Below, piece after piece: positions 14,690 to 22,880 of a stretch of DNA of 37,994 nucleotides (position 1 is the stretch's first letter; each line of letters starts with the position of its first letter). The DNA is from Prevotellaceae bacterium. Lineage in GTDB: Bacteria > Bacteroidota > Bacteroidia > Bacteroidales > UBA932. A program made the position numbers and the translations under genes. The notes beneath the pieces are model-generated. The model saw nothing but the letters and a program-made list of their open reading frames with translations. It was not told where the DNA came from and made no database searches. Where the stretch lies: NCBI GenBank assembly GCA_031266015.1, contig JAISBU010000057.1, positions 1 through 37,994 of the forward strand. The letters are read 5' to 3'.

Positions 14690-16396
14690 TTACCGGAATT
14701 TGTGTATGTTACCTTTAAATTTTTGGGTTATTTTTTTCTGTTTAAGGTTCAACCCTTGTGCTTTTACGGTGTAAAAGTATACTCCGTCTTCAGCCATAGA
14801 GTTGGTGCCACGTATTTTTCCATCCCATTGAAAACGAATATCAGTGCTACGGAAGTACAGCTGCCCCCAACGATTGAAAACGTTTACCTCAAAGGAGGTT
14901 ATGGAGTGAATATCGTCCGGATTTTTAATTTTGAAGTACAGATTTTCTCCGGTTGAGCTGCTGGGTGTGAATACAGTTGTAAAATCATCCGGATTGATAA
15001 CAAATTCCTTTACACGAATCGTGCTGCTGGCGGTATCGGCACAACCGTTTTGGTTTCTTACAATGAGGTCTATGCCGTATTCACCCGGTTGGTAAGGATC
15101 GGGAGGCGATACGTAATCGTCGGCACTTGTGGTTTGTGTTGCGTAGTACACTTGTGGTCTGGCAGTATCAGACCATTCATACTTATTTTCGTAAAATATC
15201 CAATCAAAGTATGAAATAGGCTTAGCATTTATGGATGTATTTTTTGCACGAACGTACAGTGGCGCGTCATGCTCTTCTCCTGCTTCGGGGGTTGTGCTCC
15301 AGGTCGTTGCTCCATCTTCCTTTTTCCCGGTATACACCTCCATTTGAGCATACGTTTTGTAAGCGTACACGGTGTCGCTTTCGCGCTCGGCTCTATGCCC
15401 AAAATAGTTGACAACTTCGAGCGTATAGGTGGCGTCGTAAAAAGGCGATGGGATAAATGTGGTAAGAGACGTTTGCCAAGAACGGTCATCCACAAAATCC
15501 GTGCCTTCGTGAATGTTACGGGAGGGAGTCCACCTTGTACTTTTCAGGTACACGCTATAGCCTTCGGGATAATTCAACTCCTTGTATTCGCCGGGCGTTG
15601 CCAAATCGAAATAGGTGTAGTGGAAGTTCTGGTCGGTAGTACACTCCTTGTCCGGGTCTAAGCTGGGGTAGAATAGCCCGTAAATGAGCGGATCGTCACA
15701 GCTGCTGGTACTTTCGACAATAATATCGCAAAGGGAAAAGCTGTCTATGAAAACCCATGCCCGTAATGTATCTGCGGGAGTGCGCTCCCACCTGCTACAA
15801 AAGTAGTTGTAAAAGTAGCTGTAAATGGTATCAAATGTAGTGTCGGGCGGCAAAACGTTTTCGTTTACGATAGTGTCGATGCGCAGAAAGGCAGAGTCAA
15901 GGGTAGAGTCAAGCTGTGCGCAGCGCATGGTATCCATGCAAACCCGATAGCAGCCATACCTTATGGTGTCAAGTGTAGAAGATTGCTTTAGCTCAGCGGT
16001 ATCTACAAAAATGTTGTGAAAGGTAAGGGTCGCCGTTTTTAGGGTGTCAAATGTAGTATCGGGAAATGATACGATGGTATCAATGCGCAGGATGGTGGTA
16101 TCGATTTTTACGGTATCAAATGTAGCATAGGGAGGTGTAATAGTATCAATGCGCAAAATTATGGAATCAATGTACAGCTGCTGCCATGTAAAGCGGGCGG
16201 AGTCGCCTTTGGGTTGGCTGGCGGAAAGCTGTCCGGTTTGGGTAAAAAATACAAAGATTTTATCCTGCGTCACGTTTACCGTATCTGTTCGGAAATAAGC
16301 AGTACTATCGTTATAAGCTGCGCTCGGAGCCGTTATTTGAGCAAAAGCGCTCAAGGCGAGTAGCAACCCGACGGTCAAAGCGGCTAATTTCTTCAT
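14690..16396 (-). CDS. Secreted protein with gliding-motility-type C-terminal domain (type IX secretion)
   Basis: 568 aa. The signal peptide is MKKLAALTVGLLLALSAFAQ. Residues ~478-568 are the gliding motility-associated C-terminal domain (VFTPSSSTGENLYFKI, VNVFNRWGQLYF, WDGKIRG, DGVYFYTVKAQG), used by Bacteroidota as a type B sorting signal for type IX secretion. The middle (~370-470) resembles PKD-like Ig folds. The N-terminal 75-195 is unusual: Asp/Thr-rich, with three degenerate units of LRIDTI followed by (T)TFDT at about 79-98, 101-121 and 169-191. Function is unknown; a surface adhesin or structural protein is plausible. The secretion machinery is not in the window. Confidence 0.8.
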   Translation of the reverse strand: MKKLAALTVGLLLALSAFAQITAPSAAYNDSTAYFRTDTVNVTQDKIFVFFTQTGQLSASQPKGDSARFTWQQLYIDSIILRIDTITPPYATFDTVKIDTTILRIDTIVSFPDTTFDTLKTATLTFHNIFVDTAELKQSSTLDTIRYGCYRVCMDTMRCAQLDSTLDSAFLRIDTIVNENVLPPDTTFDTIYSYFYNYFCSRWERTPADTLRAWVFIDSFSLCDIIVESTSSCDDPLIYGLFYPSLDPDKECTTDQNFHYTYFDLATPGEYKELNYPEGYSVYLKSTRWTPSRNIHEGTDFVDDRSWQTSLTTFIPSPFYDATYTLEVVNYFGHRAERESDTVYAYKTYAQMEVYTGKKEDGATTWSTTPEAGEEHDAPLYVRAKNTSINAKPISYFDWIFYENKYEWSDTARPQVYYATQTTSADDYVSPPDPYQPGEYGIDLIVRNQNGCADTASSTIRVKEFVINPDDFTTVFTPSSSTGENLYFKIKNPDDIHSITSFEVNVFNRWGQLYFRSTDIRFQWDGKIRGTNSMAEDGVYFYTVKAQGLNLKQKKITQKFKGNIHKFR

Positions 16397-16421
16397 TGTT
16401 AGAACCCAAAGGTTTGGGCTA

Positions 16422-16429
16422 CAAATGTA
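16422..16429 (-). promoter_or_regulatory. -7 promoter element for the secreted protein
   Basis: TACATTTG on the minus strand matches TAnnTTTG, 25 bases before the ATG at 16396. A short palindrome, CCCAAA-GG-TTTGGG (16405-16418), lies between them in the leader. No -33 element is clear. Confidence 0.5.
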
Positions 16430-16483
16430 CTAAAAAATACGGATTTACTCGAATGCACCCGTGGGGGCATCGGGTAATTTAGC

Positions 16484-16491
16484 TATCTTTG
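16484..16491 (+). promoter_or_regulatory. -7 promoter element for the HD gene and lipid A cluster
   Basis: TATCTTTG is an exact -7 match, 86 bases before the TTG start at 16578. No convincing -33 element is visible. It could drive the HD gene and perhaps the downstream lpx genes. Confidence 0.45.
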
Positions 16492-16577
16492 TAGAAAATA
16501 CCTGCAACGCTGCGTGGGGTTGTGCAGCGGTTTATATTTTGGAATATTTTGGAACATAATCTCGGTACGAGTAGACG

Positions 16578-17810
16578 TTGAACAAACAGAAAATAGTAAA
16601 TGATCCGGTTCACGGATTTATAAGCATACGTACGCCGTTGGCGCATGAGCTTATTTCGCATCCATTCTTCCAACGGTTGAGGGGAATTAAGCAGCTGGGG
16701 TTGACGAGTTTGGTATATCCGGGTGCCTGCCATACACGTTTTCAGCATGCGTTGGGCGCTATGCACCTTATGAATCAAGCGGTTGAGGTGCTGCGTCATA
16801 AAGGGCATGAGGTGAATGAGTTTGAGCTGGAAGCCGCCGAGTGTGCTATGTTGTTGCATGATATAGGCCATAGTCCATTTAGCCATGCGCTGGAATTTAG
16901 CATTGTTCCGCAGCTAAGCCATGAGGATATTTCCGCAGCCATGATGTATCAGCTCAATAGCGAGCTAAATGGTAGACTTTCCCTGGCTATCGCAATCTTT
17001 GAAGATAGCTATCATAAAAAATTCCTGCACAAGCTGGTGTCGAGCCAGCTGGATGTGGACAGGTTGGACTACTTACGCAGGGACAGCTTTTTTTCGGGAG
17101 TGGCAGAGGGTGCAATAGGCGTTGAGCGTATCATCAAAATGCTGGATGTGGTGGATAACGATGTGGTGGTGGAGAGTAAGGGTATGCACTCTGTGGAAAA
17201 ATTCCTGATTGCACGCCGGCTCATGTACTGGCAGGTATACTTGCACAAAACGGTTATTGCTGCGGAGCAGCTGCTGGTAAATATTTTCAATAGGGCAAAG
17301 CAGCTATCTTCTCAAGGCGAAACCTTGTTTGGAGCGGAGGCATTGCAGTTTTTCCTGACGCATGATTTGACCAGAGAAGAAATTAGAAAGGAAGAAAATC
17401 TATACAAGTTTTCAACGCTGGCAGACAGCGATGTGGATGGCGCCATAAAAATGTGGAGCTTACATCCGGACAAGGTTTTGTCGAAGCTATGTAAGAAGCT
17501 TACCGCACGTCATTTGCCGAAAATAGAAATCTCGGATAGCAAATTTTCCGGAGAGAGAGTGCAAGAGGCGACGCTAAAAGCGAAAAAATTGTTGGGATTA
17601 AACGATGAAGAGGTAGCGTACTTTGTGCAAACCGATACTTTGGTAAACAAGGCTTACAGCTTAACGGGCGACACCATAAAAATTTTGGATAAGACAGGCG
17701 GACTACAAAATATTTACACGGCATCGGATATGTTGAGCGCAGCCGCCTTCTTGCATGATACAACAAAACATTTTTTATGTTACCCAAAAGAGCTATTGCA
17801 GCAGGAGTAG
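16578..17810 (+). CDS. HD-domain phosphohydrolase (COG1078-like)
   Basis: 410 aa. Metal-binding motifs of the HD superfamily are present: H52-x-x-R, H57, HD at 94-95 within MLLHDIGHSPFSH, and a later Asp in LDVDRLDYLRRD. Relatives include dNTP triphosphohydrolases, but the substrate cannot be read from sequence. The start must be TTG at 16578: an in-frame TAG lies six bases upstream, the family N-terminus (KQKIVNDPVHGFI) begins right there, and the next ATG is far inside the domain. It precedes lpxD by 93 bases on the same strand, an arrangement I recall as common in Bacteroidota. Confidence 0.85.
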   Translation: MNKQKIVNDPVHGFISIRTPLAHELISHPFFQRLRGIKQLGLTSLVYPGACHTRFQHALGAMHLMNQAVEVLRHKGHEVNEFELEAAECAMLLHDIGHSPFSHALEFSIVPQLSHEDISAAMMYQLNSELNGRLSLAIAIFEDSYHKKFLHKLVSSQLDVDRLDYLRRDSFFSGVAEGAIGVERIIKMLDVVDNDVVVESKGMHSVEKFLIARRLMYWQVYLHKTVIAAEQLLVNIFNRAKQLSSQGETLFGAEALQFFLTHDLTREEIRKEENLYKFSTLADSDVDGAIKMWSLHPDKVLSKLCKKLTARHLPKIEISDSKFSGERVQEATLKAKKLLGLNDEEVAYFVQTDTLVNKAYSLTGDTIKILDKTGGLQNIYTASDMLSAAAFLHDTTKHFLCYPKELLQQE

Positions 17811-17903
17811 TTAACTTTTAAGCTGTCTAGCTAAGGTAGCGCACGATGAATGTACAGCTGAGATTCGAAGTTAAATATCTGATTATTAAATAAATACATA
17901 AAT

Positions 17904-18947
17904 ATGCAGCTAACCGCTAAAACCATTGCAGAGCACCTAAAGGGAACGATAGAGGGCGATGAAAATGTTGCCGTATCAGGTTTTGCCCGTATAGAGCAGG
18001 CCAATAAGGGGGAGCTATGCTTTTTGGCTAATCCTAAGTATGAGGATTGGCTTTACAAAACCAAAGCCAGCCTTGCTATCGTAAGTAAAAAATTCAAGCT
18101 GCGCGAACCGGTTCCTTACACCGTGGTGTGGGTTGACGATGCTTACCGGGGCATTGCGGCTATGCTTGATTTGTACGCTGCCATGCATAGCGTGCAAAAG
18201 AAGGGACGTGAGTACCCCTCGCATATTTCATGGCGGGCAAAGATGGGTAAAGGGTGCTACATTGGCCGTTACGCTTATGTTTCAAAGGACGCTAAGATTG
18301 GTAATAACGTAAAAATATTTCCACAGGTTTACATTGGAGATGGAGTATCGGTGGGAGATAACACCATTCTTTACTCCGGTGTAAAAATATACGCTGGCTG
18401 CCATGTGGGTAAGAATTGCATTTTGCACTCAGGTTGCGTTATCGGTTCGGACGGCTTCGGTTTTGCTCCAGATGAAAACAGGCGCTACAAGAAAATTCCT
18501 CAGGTAGGGAACGTAATTTTGGAAGACGATGTGGAGGTTGGCGCCAACTCTACGCTTGACCGTGCTACGATGAACTCTACCATCATTCATCGTGGTGTAA
18601 AGCTGGATAACCTGGTACACATTGCGCATAACGTAGAAGTTGGCGCTGATACCGTGATGGCTGCCCTTAACGGTATTGCCGGATCGTCAAAAATTGGCGA
18701 GCGCTGCATGTTCGGAGGACAGGCCGGAGTTGTCGGACATCTTACCATTGGTAATGACGTGCTGCTGGCTGCCAGAACAGGAATAGCCGGCGATGTTAAA
18801 GATGGCGAATCGCGCATGGGATTTCCAGATATGCCGGCCGGCATGTACCGTAGGAGCCATGTAATATTCAAAAATTTACCGGATTTGCAAAACAAGGTTT
18901 CTGCGCTGCAAAAAGAAGTAGAGGCGCTAAAAGGCGAAAAGAGGTAA
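17904..18947 (+). CDS. lpxD: UDP-3-O-(3-hydroxyacyl)glucosamine N-acyltransferase
   Basis: Adds the N-linked hydroxyacyl chain from ACP to UDP-3-O-acylglucosamine, the third step of lipid A synthesis. 347 aa. An N-terminal uridine-binding domain (~1-100, with GFARIEQANKGELCFLANPKYE) is followed by left-handed beta-helix hexapeptide repeats (~105-315). The presumed catalytic His lies in NLVHIAHNVEVG, matching the LpxD HN motif. The C-terminus is a coiled coil (LQNKVSALQKEVEALKGEK), usual for the trimer. It is followed by lpxC-fabZ after 95 bases that include a -7 element. Confidence 0.95.
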   Translation: MQLTAKTIAEHLKGTIEGDENVAVSGFARIEQANKGELCFLANPKYEDWLYKTKASLAIVSKKFKLREPVPYTVVWVDDAYRGIAAMLDLYAAMHSVQKKGREYPSHISWRAKMGKGCYIGRYAYVSKDAKIGNNVKIFPQVYIGDGVSVGDNTILYSGVKIYAGCHVGKNCILHSGCVIGSDGFGFAPDENRRYKKIPQVGNVILEDDVEVGANSTLDRATMNSTIIHRGVKLDNLVHIAHNVEVGADTVMAALNGIAGSSKIGERCMFGGQAGVVGHLTIGNDVLLAARTGIAGDVKDGESRMGFPDMPAGMYRRSHVIFKNLPDLQNKVSALQKEVEALKGEKR

Positions 18948-19003
18948 TGCTCTTATAATCAGAATGATACCTCTTACGGTAGCAAACATGTAACAATTTT
19001 GAC

Positions 19004-19011
19004 TATCTTTG
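19004..19011 (+). promoter_or_regulatory. -7 promoter element before lpxC-fabZ
   Basis: TATCTTTG matches TAnnTTTG, 31 bases before the lpxC-fabZ ATG, so this gene and lpxA may be transcribed separately from lpxD. No -33 element is obvious. Confidence 0.5.
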
Positions 19012-19042
19012 CCTTGATTTTTTTTAAAGAACTTAACAAAAG

Positions 19043-20425
19043 ATGCAAATTTTTCAGCGGACGCTCACAGAGAAAGTAACTTTTACAGGGAAAGGTTTAC
19101 ATACAGGACTTACGGTAGAGATGACTATTTGCCCGGCAGAGGCAAACCACGGAATTAAGTTCCAGCGGGTAGATTTGGAGGGACAACCCATCCTTTCCGC
19201 ACTGGCAGATTATGTGACGGACACAGCCAGAGGTACAACATTGGTATACAAAAATACTCAGGTAAGCACCGTTGAACACGTAATGGCCTCTCTTTTTTGT
19301 TTGGGAATCGATAATGCACTCATTCAGATTAACGCACCCGAAGCTCCTATCATGGATGGCAGCGCTCGTGAGTATGTTGAGAAGATGACAGGTAAGGCTG
19401 TAGATCAGGCAGAAAAACGTGTATACCTTGAAATTACGGAAAAAGTTACCTTCCGTGACAAGAAAAAAAACACTGAAATTACCATTTACCCTGACGATCA
19501 TTTCAGCGCAAATGTTCAAATAGATTTCGGCTCAAAAGTACTGGGATGCCAGTATGCGGCCATTAGCTCTGCAGAAGAGGCTGCTACAGAAATTGCACCT
19601 TGCCGTACTTTCGTATTCTTCCATGAGCTGGAATTCTTGCGTAGCAAAAACCTTATTAAGGGCGGCGATGTAGACAACGCCCTGGTGATCGTCGAAAAGC
19701 ACGTAACCCAGGATGATGTTAATCGCATTGCCGATATCTTCAATAAACCCAGCCTGTCGCGCTTGGATGAAGGCTACCTGAATAACGTGGAGCTGCGCTT
19801 TGTAAACGAGCCTGCCCGTCACAAAATGCTGGACTTGATTGGTGACCTGATGCTGGTTGGTATGCCGATTAAAGGTAAAATCATAGCAACGCGTCCCGGA
19901 CACTACGCCAACACAGAGCTGGCAAAAGAGCTCCGTAAAGCAGTAAGGAAAGGAGCACAGGCTCCTGCCTACGATCCAAACGTAGAGCCGCTTTACGACA
20001 TTAATCGAATAAAAAACATCCTCCCTCACCGTCCGCCATTTTTACTGGTAGATAAAATCATTCACATGACCGAAGAGTCGGTTGTGGGGGTGAAGAGCGT
20101 AACCATGAACGAGCCGTTTTTTGTAGGCCACTTCCCTGATGAGCCTGTAATGCCGGGCGTTTTGGTGGTAGAGGCAATGGCGCAGTGTGGTGGAATTTTG
20201 GCGTTGAGCTCACTTCCCGATCCTGAAAACTACAGCACCTACTTTTTGAAGATTGACGGTGTGAAGTTTAAGAAAAAAATTGTTCCGGGTGATACGCTTA
20301 TATTTAAGCTTAAGCTGATAGAGCCTATTCGTAGAGGTTTGGTGCACATGTCGGCTCAGGCATTTGTCGGCAACACCCTGGTTACAGAAAGCGATTTGCT
20401 TGCGCAAATTGTAAAAAACAAATAG
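19043..20425 (+). CDS. lpxC/fabZ: Bifunctional UDP-3-O-acyl-GlcNAc deacetylase / 3-hydroxyacyl-ACP dehydratase
   Basis: 460-aa fusion characteristic of Bacteroidota. Residues 1-~305 are LpxC, the zinc deacetylase committing flux to lipid A. Zinc ligands are His79 (TVEHVMA), His260 and Asp264 (HKMLDLIGD), with the catalytic His at 287 (GHYAN). Residues ~315-460 are FabZ, dehydrating 3-hydroxyacyl-ACP: HRPPFLLVD (329-337) and the active-site His363/Glu377 in GHFPDEPVMPGVLVVEAMAQ. Joining the two activities places enzymes that compete for the 3-hydroxyacyl-ACP pool in one polypeptide. lpxA follows after about 80 bases. Confidence 0.97.
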   Translation: MQIFQRTLTEKVTFTGKGLHTGLTVEMTICPAEANHGIKFQRVDLEGQPILSALADYVTDTARGTTLVYKNTQVSTVEHVMASLFCLGIDNALIQINAPEAPIMDGSAREYVEKMTGKAVDQAEKRVYLEITEKVTFRDKKKNTEITIYPDDHFSANVQIDFGSKVLGCQYAAISSAEEAATEIAPCRTFVFFHELEFLRSKNLIKGGDVDNALVIVEKHVTQDDVNRIADIFNKPSLSRLDEGYLNNVELRFVNEPARHKMLDLIGDLMLVGMPIKGKIIATRPGHYANTELAKELRKAVRKGAQAPAYDPNVEPLYDINRIKNILPHRPPFLLVDKIIHMTEESVVGVKSVTMNEPFFVGHFPDEPVMPGVLVVEAMAQCGGILALSSLPDPENYSTYFLKIDGVKFKKKIVPGDTLIFKLKLIEPIRRGLVHMSAQAFVGNTLVTESDLLAQIVKNK

Positions 20426-20506
20426 TAATTACCACCACCATTTAGCCATTATCATTTGCCTTGATTTTTTTTGAGCTGAATGGTAAATCAAACCCAAATA
20501 AAAGCT

Positions 20507-21310
20507 ATGGAATACAAAAATGCCAACGTGCATCCGGAGGCAAAAATAGGCGCCAACGTTGTAGTTGAGCCCTATGCCACCGTTCACAAGGATGTTGTTA
20601 TTGGCGATAACACATGGATTGGCGCCAATGCGGTGCTGATGACTGGTTCACGTGTTGGGAAAAACTGCAAAATTTACCCGGGCGCCGTAATAGCCGGAGA
20701 ACCTCAAGATTTGAAGTTCAAAGGCGAGGTTTCTACCGCTGAAATAGGAGACAATACCATTATTCGTGAGTTTGTTACCGTAAATCGTGGAACGGAAGCT
20801 AGCGGTAAATTGCGCACGATTGTGGGCAGCAGCTGCCTCATTATGTCATACGTACATGTTGCGCACGATTGTGTGGTGGGCAACAACGTTATTCTTGCCG
20901 GATATACCGGGCTGGCAGGAGAGGTTGAGGTTGGCGACTGGGCTATTGTTGGTGGTGGTACTGTTGTACACCAATTCGTTAAGCTTGGACAACATATCAT
21001 GATCTCAGGCGGTTCAAAGGTTGGCAAAGATGTGCCTCCTTATGTGCTGGCCGGACATGATCCGTTGGCTTACGGTGGTATTAACAAAATCGGACTTCGT
21101 CGTCGTGGATTTACCAGCGGGCAGATTGATAGCATACATAACATGTACCGCATTGTATATCAAAGCAATTTGAACGTCAGCCAGGCCTGTGACGAGCTGG
21201 CTAAGCTGCCGGCAAGCGTAGAGCGCGATGTAATCCTCAATGCTATTCGTGGCAGTAGGCGCGGTATTATCAAGACCAGCTTAAGCGATAACGTTGAAAT
21301 TGAGCTGTAG
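20507..21310 (+). CDS. lpxA: UDP-N-acetylglucosamine acyltransferase
   Basis: Transfers the 3-hydroxyacyl chain from ACP to UDP-GlcNAc, the first lipid A step. About 267 aa, with hexapeptide repeats making a left-handed beta-helix (AKIGANVVVEPYATVHKDVVIG onward in short units) and a helical C-terminus. The catalytic His is expected in YVHVAHDCVVG. ATG 20507 (MEYKNANVHPEAKIG) fits the family, whose proteins have about eight residues before HPEAKI. An in-frame ATG at 20480 would add nine residues and cannot be ruled out. It ends the lipid A cluster at a strong terminator. Confidence 0.95.
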   Translation: MEYKNANVHPEAKIGANVVVEPYATVHKDVVIGDNTWIGANAVLMTGSRVGKNCKIYPGAVIAGEPQDLKFKGEVSTAEIGDNTIIREFVTVNRGTEASGKLRTIVGSSCLIMSYVHVAHDCVVGNNVILAGYTGLAGEVEVGDWAIVGGGTVVHQFVKLGQHIMISGGSKVGKDVPPYVLAGHDPLAYGGINKIGLRRRGFTSGQIDSIHNMYRIVYQSNLNVSQACDELAKLPASVERDVILNAIRGSRRGIIKTSLSDNVEIEL

Positions 21311-21330
21311 GAAGAAGACCTTTCTCATAT

Positions 21331-21371
21331 AAATAAAAATCCCCGACAGCTACTGCCGGGGATTTTTATTT
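21331..21371. terminator. Rho-independent terminator after lpxA
   Basis: A perfect 15-bp stem (21331-21345 with 21357-21371), with CCCCG/CGGGG next to an 11-nt loop and AT-rich outer arms giving T-runs in both directions. It can end the lpx cluster and transcription arriving from the minus-strand BtuF-like gene. Confidence 0.92.
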
Positions 21372-21485
21372 ACGGTTAGTCAAATTTCATTCTATTAAGT
21401 ATTTGATTTACAGATATTTAATTATTATTGCCATGGACAGCAAAGCAAGCTCATGCCCAATGGCAGGAGGTTTTTCGCCTCAATT

Positions 21486-21650
21486 GTCATCCTAAGTGAA
21501 GCGAAGCATCTCATGCTGTGGTAATGTATCATTCATGGTGCAAACTCAAGATGCTTCAACAAGCTCAGGATGACAACAAGTATGCACTGGTAAATCGTCA
21601 ATAGTAAATCGTAAATGGGAACTGTTTCGCTTTGTTCAGCATGACAGCGG
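21486..21650 (-). repeat. Composite intergenic repeat, copy 3, plus an extra arm
   Basis: On the minus strand, 21574-21486 repeats the element seen at 14531-14618: opening arm GTCATCCTGAGCTTGTTGAA, core with GCACCATGAATGATACATTA, closing arm with CTTCGCTTCACTTAGGATGA. The AT-rich GATTTACTATTGACGATTTA part precedes it (about 21591-21616), in the same order as copy 2. A further single arm (TTTCGCTTTGTTCAGCATGA) lies at 21624-21643. The rest of the ~300-base gap between lpxA and the BtuF-like gene has no gene. Confidence 0.68.
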
Positions 21651-21667
21651 AGGCAAAATGCCCTTGT

Positions 21668-22756
21668 TTACCTCAGCTGGGTATAGTAGAATAAGTCCTT
21701 TCCATCAGCCACTTCCGGATGCAGTATGGTAATTAAATCTCGCAATACTATGTGCGGATTTACCACGCCCGATTCAAAGAAATCACTGCCGCCCTGCGGT
21801 GTAGAGCGGGCGTTGTTATTGTAAACATTTCCGCTGCCAAAGACCGGAATATCGGCAATCAGCTTGCTCATGCTGCTCAGCTCAGCGAGCGTTTGCACGC
21901 GTCCGGGGTTGAGCCACAGGCTTGCTTTTTGCGCGCTGCTGTAGGCATGTTCAATGCTTACCGGATAGCTGTCGCGCTGGCTATTGAGCGCAATTACACT
22001 TTCGCCTCCGGCATCGGCGAGGTAGCTGGCCATGTTGCTGTGCTTGCCCGGTACGTACCAGACTCCACTCCATGGAGCGTTGAGCAGCACAGGCGTTTTC
22101 TTCTCAATTTTTTCGGTGAGCTTTTTGAGCTTATTATATTCATCGGCCACCGCGTTGAATTTCTCAATGGCTAACTTTTCTTGCCCGAAAAACGTGGAAA
22201 TGGCTACAACCCATTCTGCTTTACCTAGCGGGTGCTCCTCCGTATACTCGCCCAGGTAAACAACCGTAACCCCTAGCTCTTGCAGCTTTTTGCCAATAGC
22301 TTCCATTTCTCCTGACACCCCATAGGCAAATACAACATCGGGTTGTAGCGCCAGAATACGCTCATAGTTCAGCCCCGCGTCGTAGCCTACATCGGCAATC
22401 GCTCCTTGTCGGCAGCGTGCTTTTACGCTATGATTGTACACATATCCAGCGCCGGAAATACCTGCAATGCTACCTGTTTCTCCGATGAAATCCAGTAAGG
22501 CAATATGCGTAGTCGACATGCAAATTACTTTTTTGGCAGTAGTACCGCCTACCGTATATCGATAACGAACATTTTCGGTATTTTGGAAAGGATTTAAAAC
22601 TACCAATATTTTTTGGTTGTCAACGGTATCGATGCAAAATCCTTTGGCGTAGGTTGGCGCATAGTAGCTGCCTTTTGGAGGCTGTTTTTGAGGGTTTCTA
22701 CCACATGATAGAATTCCGAATGTAACGATGGTTAAAAGGATAATTTTGTGTGTCAT
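21668..22756 (-). CDS. ABC transporter substrate-binding lipoprotein, BtuF/FecB-like
   Basis: 362 aa. Lipobox Cys18 (ILSC) follows a signal peptide, so a lipid-anchored periplasmic-binding protein of the cobalamin/iron-siderophore type (PF01497). The N-lobe has VICMSTTHIALLDFIGE and GYDAGLNYERILALQPDVVFAYG, and the C-lobe has NAPWSGVWYVPGKHSNMASYLADAGG. B12 is a reasonable ligand given the riboswitch operon in the window, but a haem or siderophore ligand is equally compatible with the fold. No permease or ATPase genes are adjacent and no riboswitch precedes it. It is convergent with lpxA, and AT-rich repeat lies just upstream of its ATG. Confidence 0.8.
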   Translation of the reverse strand: MTHKIILLTIVTFGILSCGRNPQKQPPKGSYYAPTYAKGFCIDTVDNQKILVVLNPFQNTENVRYRYTVGGTTAKKVICMSTTHIALLDFIGETGSIAGISGAGYVYNHSVKARCRQGAIADVGYDAGLNYERILALQPDVVFAYGVSGEMEAIGKKLQELGVTVVYLGEYTEEHPLGKAEWVVAISTFFGQEKLAIEKFNAVADEYNKLKKLTEKIEKKTPVLLNAPWSGVWYVPGKHSNMASYLADAGGESVIALNSQRDSYPVSIEHAYSSAQKASLWLNPGRVQTLAELSSMSKLIADIPVFGSGNVYNNNARSTPQGGSDFFESGVVNPHIVLRDLITILHPEVADGKDLFYYTQLR

Positions 22757-22764
22757 ATACAGCG

Positions 22765-22815
22765 TTTATGATTTAAGATTGACGATTTATTATTTACTAT
22801 CGACAATTACTGTCG
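22765..22815 (+). repeat. AT-rich GATTGACGATTTAT-type repeat before the BtuF-like gene
   Basis: Contains GATTGACGATTTATTATTTA, nearly identical to the AT-rich part of composite copy 2, but without the GTCATCCTGAG element. As at tkt, it starts within about ten bases of the start codon of a minus-strand gene. Confidence 0.55.
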
Positions 22816-22824
22816 AGCAATTTT

Positions 22825-22861
22825 AAAAAAAAATCCCTACACAAGTGTGCGGGGATTTTTT
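22825..22861 (-). terminator. Rho-independent terminator of the zinc-ribbon gene
   Basis: Read on the minus strand: AAAAATCCCCGCAC, loop ACTT, then GTGTAGGGATTTTT running into more T residues. It is a 14-bp stem with one mismatch and one G-U pair, 20 bases after the stop at 22881. Confidence 0.85.
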
Positions 22862-22880
22862 AGCTACGCAGGCAGCTTGT

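Noticed and set aside
18985..19011. TGTAAC near 18989 as another ECF promoter
   Set aside because: No CGTC-type -10 follows at 15-17 bases, while a good housekeeping -7 element overlaps.
19532..20029. 165-codon minus-strand open frame
   Set aside because: Antisense to the well conserved LpxC domain.
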